This document shows, in pieces, positions 1-7,465 of a stretch of 33,851 nucleotides of DNA (the first letter of the stretch is position 1; every line of letters begins with the position of its first letter). Location: positions 1 through 33,851 of the forward strand of contig JAFDBG010000007.1 of assembly GCA_019313385.1 (NCBI GenBank), read 5' to 3'. The translations under genes and the position numbers were made by a program. The notes beneath the pieces are model-generated. The model saw only the letters and a program-made list of their open reading frames with translations, made no database searches and was not told the DNA's origin. This stretch comes from Deltaproteobacteria bacterium. Lineage in GTDB: Bacteria > Desulfobacterota > Syntrophia > Syntrophales > UBA2210.

Positions 1-195
1 GAAATAAATCCGTGTCTCTCATGATGATCTGTATCAACCTCCTTCATCTCTTGATCACGGATATCTATCACGTCCTAAATCACATTACCCATACTTTTTA
101 GCGAGGAGCCGAAAAAGTCCTATATAAATTCCCAGCACACAAAAAGCGAGGCGGAAAGCTACATCTATAATGTCCGCTTCAGCATGGATTAGACC

Positions 196-225
196 AGCGG
201 GGACAGGTTTAAATCTGTCCCCGCT
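196..225 (-). terminator. strong hairpin after ribF
   Basis: An 11-bp perfect stem (AGCGGGGACAG at 196-206 pairing with 215-225) closes an 8-nt loop, 3 bases beyond the ribF stop codon. It could serve as the ribF terminator, although the T-run on the minus strand is poor. From memory, palindromes of this type (GGGGACAG, A/T-rich loop, CTGTCCCC) are dispersed in deltaproteobacterial genomes, so it may be a repeat rather than a dedicated terminator. Confidence 0.5.
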
Positions 226-228
226 TAT

Positions 229-1185
229 TTATGGGGCCATGTCTTTCATTCGGGATGACAGGATTTCTTTGGCTCTTTCGATATCCTTTTTTATCTGCCG
301 GATAAGTTCTTTAGGGCCTTTAAATTTTATTTCATCACGCAGTCGGTCGATAAAGAATACTGTGATATTTTTTCCATATATATCGCCTTCAAAATCGAGC
401 AGGTGCACCTCCGCTGAAATCTCTTCGTTATCGAAAGTGGGATTGCACCCGATATTGATGACACCCTGATGTCTGGCTCCTTCAAACTCGGCAATAATAA
501 CATAGACACCTGTCGCGGGAATTACCTTTTCGGATTTTATATTGGCGGTGGGATAGCCTATATCGGTGCCACGCCTGTAACCTTTAACGACGGTGCCGGT
601 TACGCTATAGGGTCTTCCCAACATTTCTGCCGCCAGTTTGACATTTCCGTCAAGTATCGCGAGGCGTATGCCTGTGCTGCTGAAAATCGTGCCGCTTGTT
701 TTCACGGCGCCGATTTCCTCTACCTCAAACCCGAGTCTCCTGCCGTATAACTTTAGAAATTTCGCGTTTCCTCCTTTTCCTTTTCCGAATGCATAGTCAT
801 AACCGACAATCAGTTTGCTCAAACGCAGTCTTTCCCACAGGATATTCTCTACGAATTCTTCGGCGGTTATCCTGGCAAACTCAATGGAAAATGTAATCAG
901 AATGACGGCATCCACATCGCAGGATTCTACGAGTCTCAGTTTTTCATTCAGGGGGCTCAGCAGGAAGAAGGGTCTCCTTTCCGGGTGTATGATCTTCTGG
1001 GGATGGGGATCAAAGGTAATGGCCACTGATTTTTTGTTTCTTTCGCCGGCTTCTTTCACGATCTTTCTGAAGATTTCTTTGTGTCCAAGGTGTACTCCGT
1101 CGAAGTTTCCTATGGTAACTACGGCGCCCGTCAAATCTTTGGGGATGTTATCAATATTTTTTATAATCTTCATAACCCATTCCAT
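229..1185 (-). CDS. ribF: bifunctional riboflavin kinase / FMN adenylyltransferase RibF
   Basis: Converts riboflavin to FMN (kinase domain) and FMN to FAD (adenylyltransferase domain) in the cytosol. The N-terminal nucleotidyltransferase signature GNFDGVHLGH is at about residues 26-35. The C-terminal flavokinase domain begins near residue 190 with GRPYSVTGTVVKGYRRG followed by GYPTANI. The 318 residues fit the family's usual 305-320. The outermost start gives MEWVMKII; an internal ATG at 1173 (MKIIKNI) looks more like typical RibF starts, and neither has a clear Shine-Dalgarno, so the start is uncertain by four codons. It is transcribed divergently from tRNA-Leu and followed at once by a strong hairpin. 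Two neighbouring gene products (an acyl-CoA dehydrogenase and others of that class) would need FAD, but no operon link is visible. Confidence 0.95.
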   Translation of the reverse strand: MEWVMKIIKNIDNIPKDLTGAVVTIGNFDGVHLGHKEIFRKIVKEAGERNKKSVAITFDPHPQKIIHPERRPFFLLSPLNEKLRLVESCDVDAVILITFSIEFARITAEEFVENILWERLRLSKLIVGYDYAFGKGKGGNAKFLKLYGRRLGFEVEEIGAVKTSGTIFSSTGIRLAILDGNVKLAAEMLGRPYSVTGTVVKGYRRGTDIGYPTANIKSEKVIPATGVYVIIAEFEGARHQGVINIGCNPTFDNEEISAEVHLLDFEGDIYGKNITVFFIDRLRDEIKFKGPKELIRQIKKDIERAKEILSSRMKDMAP

Positions 1186-1227
1186 AAAAGGATTTTTTCT
1201 GGTGAAACCACCATGTTTAGAAGATGC

Positions 1228-1255
1228 ACAATAACACTTATTCCATTATTTTCAA
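1228..1255 (-). promoter_or_regulatory. putative ribF promoter
   Basis: On the minus strand TTGAAA (1250-1255) lies 16 bp from TATTGT (1228-1233), about 45 bp upstream of the ribF start. It is a fair sigma-70 match identified by eye only. Confidence 0.35.
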
Positions 1256-1267
1256 GGGTAATTTCAC

Positions 1268-1296
1268 TTGACAATAGCAGGGTGTATAAGTATAAG
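1268..1296 (+). promoter_or_regulatory. tRNA-Leu promoter
   Basis: A perfect -35 TTGACA (1268-1273) and a -10 TATAAG (1291-1296) are separated by 17 bp. The predicted start, about 1303, is roughly 12 bp before the tRNA 5' end. The same TATAAG form can be read upstream of tRNA-Glu in this window. Confidence 0.8.
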
Positions 1297-1314
1297 CGTT
1301 TCATAGTTTTCAAT

Positions 1315-1401
1315 GCCGAAGTGGCGGAATTGGTAGACGCGCTAGGTTCAGGGTCTAGTGGGCTTAAGCCTGTCCGAGTTCAAGTCTCGGCTTCGGCACC
1401 A
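1315..1401 (+). tRNA. tRNA-Leu (anticodon CAG)
   Basis: The acceptor stem GCCGAAG (1315-1321) pairs with CTTCGGC (1391-1397), followed by discriminator A and an encoded CCA (1399-1401). The anticodon loop TTCAGGG sits in a CTAGG/TCTAG stem. A long class II variable arm and a GTTCAAGTC T-arm are present. The overall sequence resembles bacterial tRNA-Leu(CAG). A tyrosine recombinase relic starts 67 bp downstream, so the 3' end was probably used as an attachment site. Confidence 0.97.
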
Positions 1402-1414
1402 TAAAAAAAACGGG

Positions 1415-1457
1415 AGGTTAGCTGGGAAATTGGCTAACCTTTTTGTTTTATTTTTTT
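1415..1457 (+). terminator. rho-independent terminator of tRNA-Leu
   Basis: AGGTTAGC (1415-1422) pairs with GCTAACCT (1433-1440) across a 10-nt loop, followed by a T-rich tract broken by single G and A residues. A preceding A-run makes it plausible in both directions, serving the convergent integrase relic as well. Confidence 0.85.
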
Positions 1458-1467
1458 GTCTTGGTCA

Positions 1468-1830
1468 CTATTTGCGGAAAAGACCTGCATACGGTCGACC
1501 GCTGCCCCTCAGATCACCTTCGTCAATGGTATTGTACCTATCGAATGTCGACCTTGTCGAATGACCCGTGATCTCCATAATGACGGATTCAGGAACACTG
1601 GCCTTCCTCATATTAGTATTGAATGTATGGCGGAGGTCATGGAAGACAAATCCGCCTTTCCCTTCCTGGTCATAAGTAATTTTCGCGCTCTTACCAGCCC
1701 TGTTCTAAGGTCTGTAATCGGCTTTCCTTTATATAGGTTAAACACATGGTTGTTATAGATGGCCCTTGGGATGCTCTGGAGCGTGTCATACAGTCCGTCA
1801 GAGATAGGGATGGGGCGTTCAATGCTTTTA
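1468..1830 (-). pseudogene. tyrosine recombinase (phage integrase) C-terminal relic
   Basis: The minus strand encodes an open stretch with integrase catalytic landmarks: FHDLRHTFNTNM (box II HxxR), EITGHSTRST (the second His region) and FDRYNTI with the nucleophilic Tyr, ending at a stop at 1468-1470. Upstream it reads YNNHVF..YKGKPITDLRTGLVRAR, typical of the region before box II. The box I Arg region, the arm-binding domain and any start codon are missing. Similarity fades around 1820-1830, where a GC-rich palindrome begins. The 3' end lies 67 bp from the tRNA-Leu CCA, as expected for an integrase beside its attachment site. It is inactive as it stands and no matching second att copy is in the window. 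Confidence 0.85.
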
Positions 1831-1833
1831 AGA

Positions 1834-1857
1834 TACCCCGCTGCTTGCGGCGGGGTA
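1834..1857. repeat. GC-rich REP-like palindrome
   Basis: TACCCCGC (1834-1841) pairs with GCGGGGTA (1850-1857) around the loop TGCTTGCG. It sits where the integrase relic breaks off. From memory, this palindrome is common as a dispersed element in deltaproteobacterial genomes and gives spurious ORF peptides such as ELPRRKQRGI. A search for further copies was not possible. Confidence 0.55.
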
Positions 1858-1908
1858 GTTCATTCTGTGGTTTGTCGGGCCATGCCATATGCGATAGTCA
1901 TTATTCCA

Positions 1909-1937
1909 TTGACACACAAGACCGTTTTTCTTATACT
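1909..1937 (+). promoter_or_regulatory. promoter of the AMIN/PilZ/MinD operon
   Basis: A perfect -35 TTGACA (1909-1914), a 17-bp spacer and a -10 TATACT (1932-1937; one mismatch to TATAAT) stand about 50 bp upstream of the first gene. It is one of the two best sigma-70 promoters seen in the window. Confidence 0.75.
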
Positions 1938-1994
1938 CTTTTCGTAAAAAGAGAAATTCCTTTAAGATTTTTACAGAGACGGATGGGGTCACAG

Positions 1995-2867
1995 ATGAGA
2001 TCTTTTAGTAGGGCATGGGTAATATTGGCAGTTTGTATAGCAATCTGTTGTGGTGTGACCACGGTGGCGAGCGCTTCCCTTCTTCGGGACGTAAGAGTAG
2101 GAGAACATGAGGATTTTACCAGGCTGGTATTTGAGTTTGACAGCCCCGCGCGATATTCGCCACCGGTACTCAAAGACAAAGACACCATTGCGGTGACGTT
2201 TCTCAAAAGCAAAACGCCAGACACTCTAACCCGCCGCAATCTGCAGAGAAGCACGAGACATTTCAATACCGTTACATTCGAACAGCGGGGATCCGATTTG
2301 ACTGTACACGTGACTGTAACACCCCCTCATTTCAAGATTAAGGCTTTCTCCTTGTTGAAACCATCTCGCGTAGTGATCGACGTGCACTGGCTTGATGCGC
2401 CGCTCCAGACAACAGTCGCACCGCCGCCGGTTCCTCTCATGCCTGAGAAGACAGAACCGAAGCGCACGAAGAAGGTCACAGCATCACCGAAGCCACAAAA
2501 GGAAGACGTGCCGGTAATGATAACGCCTGAAAAGATAGCGAAAATCCCGGCGGTATCTTTAACGAGGCCGGATAAGGTAGCTGTTTCCGGGCCTTCGCAA
2601 ACTACGCTACCGGGCACCATACAACTCGCGCAGGCGACACTGCGATACAGCAGATTGCAACTCTATCTCATGGTGGTGCTTATTGCCTTGAATATAATAG
2701 TCATCATTATTTTTACAGTCATACTCTGGTTCTGCTTGCGAAAAATTGAGTTTCCCAAATATGGTGTAACCAATGAGATTGCAGATGCTTTTGCAGTGCA
2801 GGACTCCACTGCGGTGTCCATAGATAGCGAGATTAGAAAGAAATTCCAAAAATACGAAGTGTTATGA
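1995..2867 (+). CDS. AMIN-domain bitopic membrane protein
   Basis: 290 residues from the chosen ATG, which follows a GGATGGGG-like ribosome binding site and directly begins a signal-like segment. A hydrophobic N-terminus (about 7-28, ending ASA) precedes an AMIN-type beta domain (about 30-125: VRVGEHEDFTRLVFEF, then a RVVIDV strand). A Pro/Lys-rich linker follows, then one strong transmembrane helix (about 222-246) and a tail of about 45 residues. AMIN domains occur in AmiC and PilQ and localise proteins to septal or polar peptidoglycan. The likely topology is a periplasmic AMIN domain with a cytoplasmic tail, linking the envelope to the cytosolic genes downstream. An in-frame ATG at 1983 is possible. 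The open frame extends back to 1746 through the integrase relic, but that part is not credible coding sequence. First gene of the operon. Confidence 0.8.
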   Translation: MRSFSRAWVILAVCIAICCGVTTVASASLLRDVRVGEHEDFTRLVFEFDSPARYSPPVLKDKDTIAVTFLKSKTPDTLTRRNLQRSTRHFNTVTFEQRGSDLTVHVTVTPPHFKIKAFSLLKPSRVVIDVHWLDAPLQTTVAPPPVPLMPEKTEPKRTKKVTASPKPQKEDVPVMITPEKIAKIPAVSLTRPDKVAVSGPSQTTLPGTIQLAQATLRYSRLQLYLMVVLIALNIIVIIIFTVILWFCLRKIEFPKYGVTNEIADAFAVQDSTAVSIDSEIRKKFQKYEVL

Positions 2868-2880
2868 TTTGGTAATCCTT

Positions 2881-3192
2881 ATGGACGATGAACTTCATCC
2901 CGAACTGAATATAGGCCTTTCTGAAGAGGAGCGGGACGATCTCGAAACTCTTATTAAATCTCTTCGGGAAGACAAGCATGCAACGGGTCCTGACGTATCG
3001 CTTGACGAATTCCGCCGGTATGTCGAAACGATGGTAGAAAATGTCGTTTGTCTTTCCGATATGATGCTGAAATATGATGACAGGATAAAGATGCTTTATG
3101 AGATCTTAAGGCTCTCCCATAAAAAGAGTGAGGCCATAAACAACCGTATTACGGCCATCACAGAATACTTGACAGGCAAAAAGAGTGTGTGA
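2881..3192 (+). CDS. small acidic helical protein, unknown function
   Basis: 103 residues from the ATG at 2881 (MDDELHPELN); an in-frame TTG at 2869 is a less likely start. It is rich in Asp, Glu and Lys and predicted mostly helical, with heptad-like hydrophobics in the second half (MMLKYDDRIKMLYEILRL) suggesting a coiled coil or helical hairpin. No signal or membrane segment. It lies 13 bp after the AMIN gene and its stop overlaps the next start (GTGA), so co-translation is likely. I do not recognise the family; a scaffold or adaptor for the neighbouring PilZ and MinD-like proteins is a guess. Confidence 0.75.
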   Translation: MDDELHPELNIGLSEEERDDLETLIKSLREDKHATGPDVSLDEFRRYVETMVENVVCLSDMMLKYDDRIKMLYEILRLSHKKSEAINNRITAITEYLTGKKSV

Positions 3193-4382
3193 ACAGGGTG
3201 CGTATGTTGGACGAGCTGACTGAAAAAAGTAATGACGTTGTGAACAGTGTCTTAGATGGATCACGTACCATCGACACGCCGGAGGAGTTCAAAGAAATTA
3301 TTGAAACCGATCCGGAAAATCCTTCGCTTTTGCTTGCCTACGGAGATTCTCTCGTACGCGGCACAATGTTCGATGAAGCGGCGCGCGCGTACAAAAAGTC
3401 GGCAGGCCTTTTCGTAAAATCGGGAGCCATTGTACAGGCAATGCTCTCAAAGATCCTCCAGTGGGGTGTAGGCAAGGTTTCGGAAAGGGAATGCCGGTCG
3501 ATTTACAGAGCACTGCGTGATATCAAATCCGAAGAGATTCCTTCCCTTCACTTTTTCGCAAGAATGTCCTATTCAGAACTCATTGCCGTAATGGAAGAAT
3601 TGGAGCAGGTTCAATTTTCTTCAGGTCAGGTCCTCAGGGAACCGGACGATCCCGAGTTCAGCATTTTTTTTATCGCCTCGGGTCTCTTGGGTGAGAACGT
3701 CAATTCTCATTCAAGCACAGAGGAATCGGAACCGTTCACGGCGACCTTGACTGAAAACATGTTTTTTGGAGATATTTACCCATTTGAGGAAGAGAACCTT
3801 TCACCATCCCGCATTGAAACAATTACCGATGTTCGACTGCTAAGATTCTCAAAGCCGGATGTCATGCGCGTGTGCCGAAAACACCCGAATATCATATTTC
3901 TGATAATGGAACTCTGTCAGACTCGCCGCGGATCCGAGTCGCAACGATATTCACCTCTTGTCAGAGCTGCCACCAGATATCAGCTTCAGACAAAAGTAAT
4001 CCTGAAGATTCTCCCGGACGAAAAAAATGAAAGCCCGTTTGTACTAAAGTGTATATTGGAAGACGTATCAAAAAGCGGTGCCTGCCTCAATCTCGGCGAA
4101 AAATACTGGACCGGTTCATCTGCCGATCTGGTAGGGAAAAGGGCAAAGATGCTGATCAGTGTTCCCAAGGCATCCATCAGTTTTGAAGCTACGGGAAATA
4201 TCATGTGGAAAAGAGAGGTGCCTCATGATGAAACAACGCACATCCTTGTGGGCATTCAATTTGTTCAGATGGCTGAGGACGATTTCAACTTCCTTAAAAA
4301 ATATTGTTATGTGGGCGACGGCGAGCAAAATATGATATACGGCCTGTGGGAATCCTATGTAAAGAAAGAACCTTACCGATGA
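3189..4382 (+). CDS. cNMP-binding-like / PilZ domain protein
   Basis: 397 residues from a GTG overlapping the previous stop. An N-terminal helical, TPR-like segment (about 25-115) is followed by a cyclic-nucleotide-binding-like jelly roll (about 120-235: SSGQVLREPDDPEFSIFFIA, then FFGDIYPF and a LLRFSKPDV strand) and a C-terminal PilZ-type domain (about 258-385: RYQLQTKV.., EDVSKSGACLNL, ILVGIQFVQM). PilZ domains usually bind c-di-GMP through RxxxR and D/NxSxxG; here DVSKSG matches the second motif, while the RxxxR is not clearly conserved (RAATRYQLQTK). The phosphate-binding cassette of the cNMP domain also looks degenerate, so ligand binding is uncertain. Predicted cytosolic sensor or adaptor, 18 bp before the MinD-like gene. 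Confidence 0.8.
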   Translation: MNRVRMLDELTEKSNDVVNSVLDGSRTIDTPEEFKEIIETDPENPSLLLAYGDSLVRGTMFDEAARAYKKSAGLFVKSGAIVQAMLSKILQWGVGKVSERECRSIYRALRDIKSEEIPSLHFFARMSYSELIAVMEELEQVQFSSGQVLREPDDPEFSIFFIASGLLGENVNSHSSTEESEPFTATLTENMFFGDIYPFEEENLSPSRIETITDVRLLRFSKPDVMRVCRKHPNIIFLIMELCQTRRGSESQRYSPLVRAATRYQLQTKVILKILPDEKNESPFVLKCILEDVSKSGACLNLGEKYWTGSSADLVGKRAKMLISVPKASISFEATGNIMWKREVPHDETTHILVGIQFVQMAEDDFNFLKKYCYVGDGEQNMIYGLWESYVKKEPYR

Positions 4383-4400
4383 GCTAATGGAAGATACCGA

Positions 4401-5324
4401 ATGGAAGAGGAAAGGAAACTACAGATAGACGCGCACCCTCAGATATGGGCTGTCGGCGGAGGGAAAGGCGGAGTTGGCAAGAGTGTGATAAGCGTCTTGC
4501 TGGCCTTCTGGTTGACACGTATGGGGAAACGTACCATTTTGATCGACCTTGATCTCGGCGGAGCCAATATTCATACCCTTATGGGGATTAAAAGTCCGCC
4601 CAAGACGCTGAATGATTTCGTCACCAGAAGACTCGACTCACTCGAAGAAGTATGTATCGAGACGGATGTCGAAAACCTCCGCCTTATCTGCGGTGCCAGC
4701 GATATCCTCACGCTGAGCAATCCCCATGTGGCCCATAAAATCAAAATTATTAACCACGTCAGTAAACTGGATGCCGACTATGTCGTGCTGGACCTCGGGG
4801 CAGGCACTTCATTCAACGTACTCGACTTTTTCCTTGCTGCCGAGAAAAAAATTGTAGTGATGACGCCGCAGCCGACGGCAATTCAGAATGCCTATTCATT
4901 TGTGAGAAATGTGGTGTACCGGAGGATAAGCAGGCTTGCCAGCCAGCAACCACCCCTTCAGGCAATGATAAAGAGTGCAATGGACGAGAACAACGAATTG
5001 AGAGTGAGAACGATCCGAGACCTTCTGCAGGCGGTAGAAGACATCAGAGGCAATGAGGTAATGGAAACGCTCCGTGGAGAGATTGAAGCAATCAGGCCCA
5101 CTGTGATCACCAATATGGTAACGAACAACAACGATAAAAATGCCGGACGGGTGATACAGCTCGTGTCGGAAAAATATCTGATGGTACATCCCCGCAATCT
5201 CGATAGTGTGGCATATGATAAACAGATAAATCAGATGGTTTCCAGTATGGTGCCGATTACCACTCTGGGACAATCGAGCGATGCCTTTGCGAATCTCTAT
5301 GATATTACTATGAAATTGCTCTGA
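4401..5324 (+). CDS. MinD/ParA family ATPase (FlhG-like)
   Basis: 307 residues. The deviant Walker A GGKGGVGKS (about 20-28) is followed by LIDLDLGGANIHTLMG and a Walker B-like VVLDLGAG, as in MinD/FlhG ATPases that dimerise on the membrane to position flagella, pili or division sites. The C-terminus lacks an obvious long amphipathic membrane-targeting helix, so recruitment may depend on the AMIN membrane protein or the PilZ protein encoded upstream. No flagellar genes (flhF, fliA) are adjacent, so a flagellar role is not supported by context. Its stop overlaps the start of a 45-codon ORF (TGATG). Confidence 0.9.
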   Translation: MEEERKLQIDAHPQIWAVGGGKGGVGKSVISVLLAFWLTRMGKRTILIDLDLGGANIHTLMGIKSPPKTLNDFVTRRLDSLEEVCIETDVENLRLICGASDILTLSNPHVAHKIKIINHVSKLDADYVVLDLGAGTSFNVLDFFLAAEKKIVVMTPQPTAIQNAYSFVRNVVYRRISRLASQQPPLQAMIKSAMDENNELRVRTIRDLLQAVEDIRGNEVMETLRGEIEAIRPTVITNMVTNNNDKNAGRVIQLVSEKYLMVHPRNLDSVAYDKQINQMVSSMVPITTLGQSSDAFANLYDITMKLL

Positions 5325-5461
5325 TGGATCTCGTGGGGGGAGAAGTAGACGGCAAAGACGGGCTGAAGGAACACAATTTGCTGACAGAGGAATTAATAAT
5401 GTCATGCTTGGATTGTTCCAAGGCACCTTTGAACGATTCGAACACGCCTCATGACGATTAG
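5324..5461 (+). CDS. 45-residue CxxC microprotein
   Basis: The ATG overlaps the stop of the MinD-like gene (TGATG), the classical translational-coupling arrangement. The product begins MDLVGGEVDGKDGL and contains a CLDC motif near residues 28-31 before an Asp/Asn-rich tail. It is hydrophilic with no membrane segment. The CxxC could bind a metal or be redox-active as a dimer, but two Cys alone are weak evidence. Translation is inferred from the overlap; conservation in relatives would decide it. Confidence 0.45.
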   Translation: MDLVGGEVDGKDGLKEHNLLTEELIMSCLDCSKAPLNDSNTPHDD

Positions 5462-5512
5462 ATTAAGAACTTTTATGATATCAAACGCTTGTTTTTTTAA
5501 AGGGGGATAATA

Positions 5513-7213
5513 ATGGTTCTGTTAAATCCTAAAAAACACAGTCGCGAATATCCCGATGAACGGTCGCGGGACATTATGCAGAAAACCATCGAGTTTTTTG
5601 AGACAAAGGGGAAGATCAAACTCAAGGAAGACGACCACGCGCGAATATGGTATCGAGACTTTCTCGATTTCATAAAGAAAGAAAAGGTATTTGCCCAGCT
5701 TCTGACACCGACGAAATACGGGCTCGACGACAATTATCGCTGGGATACATGGCGGAACTGCGAGTTTAATGAACTCCTCGGTTTTTACGGCCTGCACTAC
5801 TGGTATACCTGGCAGGTCTCCATCCTCGGTCTGGGGCCTATCTGGATGAGCGATAATGAAGAGGCCAAGAAAAAGGCGGCAAAGCTTCTCGACGAGGGCG
5901 CCATCTTTGCCTTCGGGCTCTCGGAGCGGGACCATGGCGCCGATATATATTCTACTGAAATGATGCTGGCGCCGCAGCCGGACGGAACCTACCTGGCAAA
6001 CGGCGAGAAATACTACATCGGAAACGGAAATGAGGCCGAGATGGTGTCCACCTTCGGCAAGATGTCCGACACCGGCGACTATGTATTCTTTGTCTCAAAT
6101 TTCCATCACAAACAGTACGAACTCATTAAAAATATCGTGAACGTCCAATCCTATGTGGCTGATTTCAAACTGAAGGACTATCCCATCACTGAGGCCGATA
6201 TCCTCAAGAAAGGTCCACAGGCCTGGGATGACATGCTAAACACGGTAAATGTGGGAAAATACAACCTTGGTTGGGCATCGATCGGTATCTGCACTCACTC
6301 CTTCTACGAGGCCCTCAACCATGCCTCGCACCGAAAGCTTTACGGAATGCATGTCACCGATATGCCCCATGTAAAGCAGATGTTTACCGACGCCTACGTG
6401 CGGCTTGTGGGGATGAAACTCTTCGGTCTCCGATGCTCTGATTATATCCGCACCGCTTCTGACGAAGACCGACGGTATCTCCTTTACGATCCCACCATGA
6501 AGATGAAGGTAACAACGCAGGGAGAGGAAGTGATCAACCTTCTCTGGGATGTCATCGCCGCCAAGGGCTTTGAAAATGATACCTATTTCGAGATGGCGGC
6601 GCGTGATATCCGTGCCCTGCCGAAGCTCGAGGGGACGGTCCACGTTAATATCATGCTCATTGTCAAGTTCATGCAGAATTATCTCTTCAACCCCAAGGAA
6701 TATGAGGAAATAGGAACGGTCAACGACAGGAATAGTGACGACTTCCTCTGGGAACAGGGACCGACCAAGGGACTTGGCAAGGTCCAGTTCCACGATTACA
6801 ACATTGTCTACGACAAATTCGATCTGCCCAATCTGAACATCTTCAAGGAGCAGATAAGGATTTTCAAGGAGATGCTTATCAATGCCACACCGGAGAAATC
6901 ACAGGGGATGAACCCCGACTTTACACTCACCGTCGGTGAAATGTTTACACTTATTGTCTATGGCCAGCTCATCCTCGAAAACGCTCCCACTCACAATGTA
7001 GATAACGGTATCATCGATCAACTGTTTGACTGCTACGTGAGGGATTTCTCAAGCTTTGCACTCGGTCTCTACAGCAAGTCGATGACAACGGAAGCACAAA
7101 TGGAGTACTGCATGAAGATGATCAAAAAGCCTGCCGTCGATGAAGCCCGGTACCAGAGGGTATGGAAAGATCACGTATTTGCCCTGAAAGATACCTACAC
7201 CATGAATGAGTGA
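5513..7213 (+). CDS. acyl-CoA dehydrogenase family protein (long form)
   Basis: 566 residues after a strong AAGGGGG ribosome binding site. The order of segments is that of the acyl-CoA dehydrogenase fold: N-terminal helical domain (about 1-130), a middle beta region with FGLSERDHGADIYSTEM and YLANGEKYYIGNGNEAEMV, then a helical C-terminal FAD-binding part (about 240-560) with an extra C-terminal helical extension relative to the 380-residue short-chain enzymes. The family oxidises acyl-CoA thioesters to enoyl-CoA using FAD. In syntrophic fatty-acid or aromatic degraders such enzymes pass electrons to ETF; the substrate here cannot be told. It is a stand-alone gene, 51 bp after the microprotein, with no ETF or thiolase nearby. 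Confidence 0.85.
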   Translation: MVLLNPKKHSREYPDERSRDIMQKTIEFFETKGKIKLKEDDHARIWYRDFLDFIKKEKVFAQLLTPTKYGLDDNYRWDTWRNCEFNELLGFYGLHYWYTWQVSILGLGPIWMSDNEEAKKKAAKLLDEGAIFAFGLSERDHGADIYSTEMMLAPQPDGTYLANGEKYYIGNGNEAEMVSTFGKMSDTGDYVFFVSNFHHKQYELIKNIVNVQSYVADFKLKDYPITEADILKKGPQAWDDMLNTVNVGKYNLGWASIGICTHSFYEALNHASHRKLYGMHVTDMPHVKQMFTDAYVRLVGMKLFGLRCSDYIRTASDEDRRYLLYDPTMKMKVTTQGEEVINLLWDVIAAKGFENDTYFEMAARDIRALPKLEGTVHVNIMLIVKFMQNYLFNPKEYEEIGTVNDRNSDDFLWEQGPTKGLGKVQFHDYNIVYDKFDLPNLNIFKEQIRIFKEMLINATPEKSQGMNPDFTLTVGEMFTLIVYGQLILENAPTHNVDNGIIDQLFDCYVRDFSSFALGLYSKSMTTEAQMEYCMKMIKKPAVDEARYQRVWKDHVFALKDTYTMNE

Positions 7214-7465
7214 TCTGAATCGCTAAGGAACTGAAAATAAATAATCCTTACGCTATATCAACTCTCGGTTTGATTTTATAGTTCCACTCACCGTGAAAAT
7301 TTGATTGTTCTATACGGACATTCCCCAATTTTTTGTCGGTTATCTTTCTGCCAAGTCAAGGCAGGGGAAAAGCATTATTATCTTCGCTACAAAGACAAGG
7401 TCCGGCGGATTGCCATGCGCAGGGTGCTTGAATCAAAGGATATAAATCTCACAGTTGCGGGTCTT

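Noticed and set aside
1-44. Possible start of a minus-strand gene running off the left edge (ATG at 20-22 with AAGGAGG at 38-44)
   Set aside because: The spacing of 15 bases is too long and only seven codons are visible.
1746-1994. Upstream extension of the AMIN protein frame back to 1746
   Set aside because: It crosses the integrase relic and the palindrome antisense, and the promoter TTGACA-17-TATACT lies inside it, so the real start is downstream.
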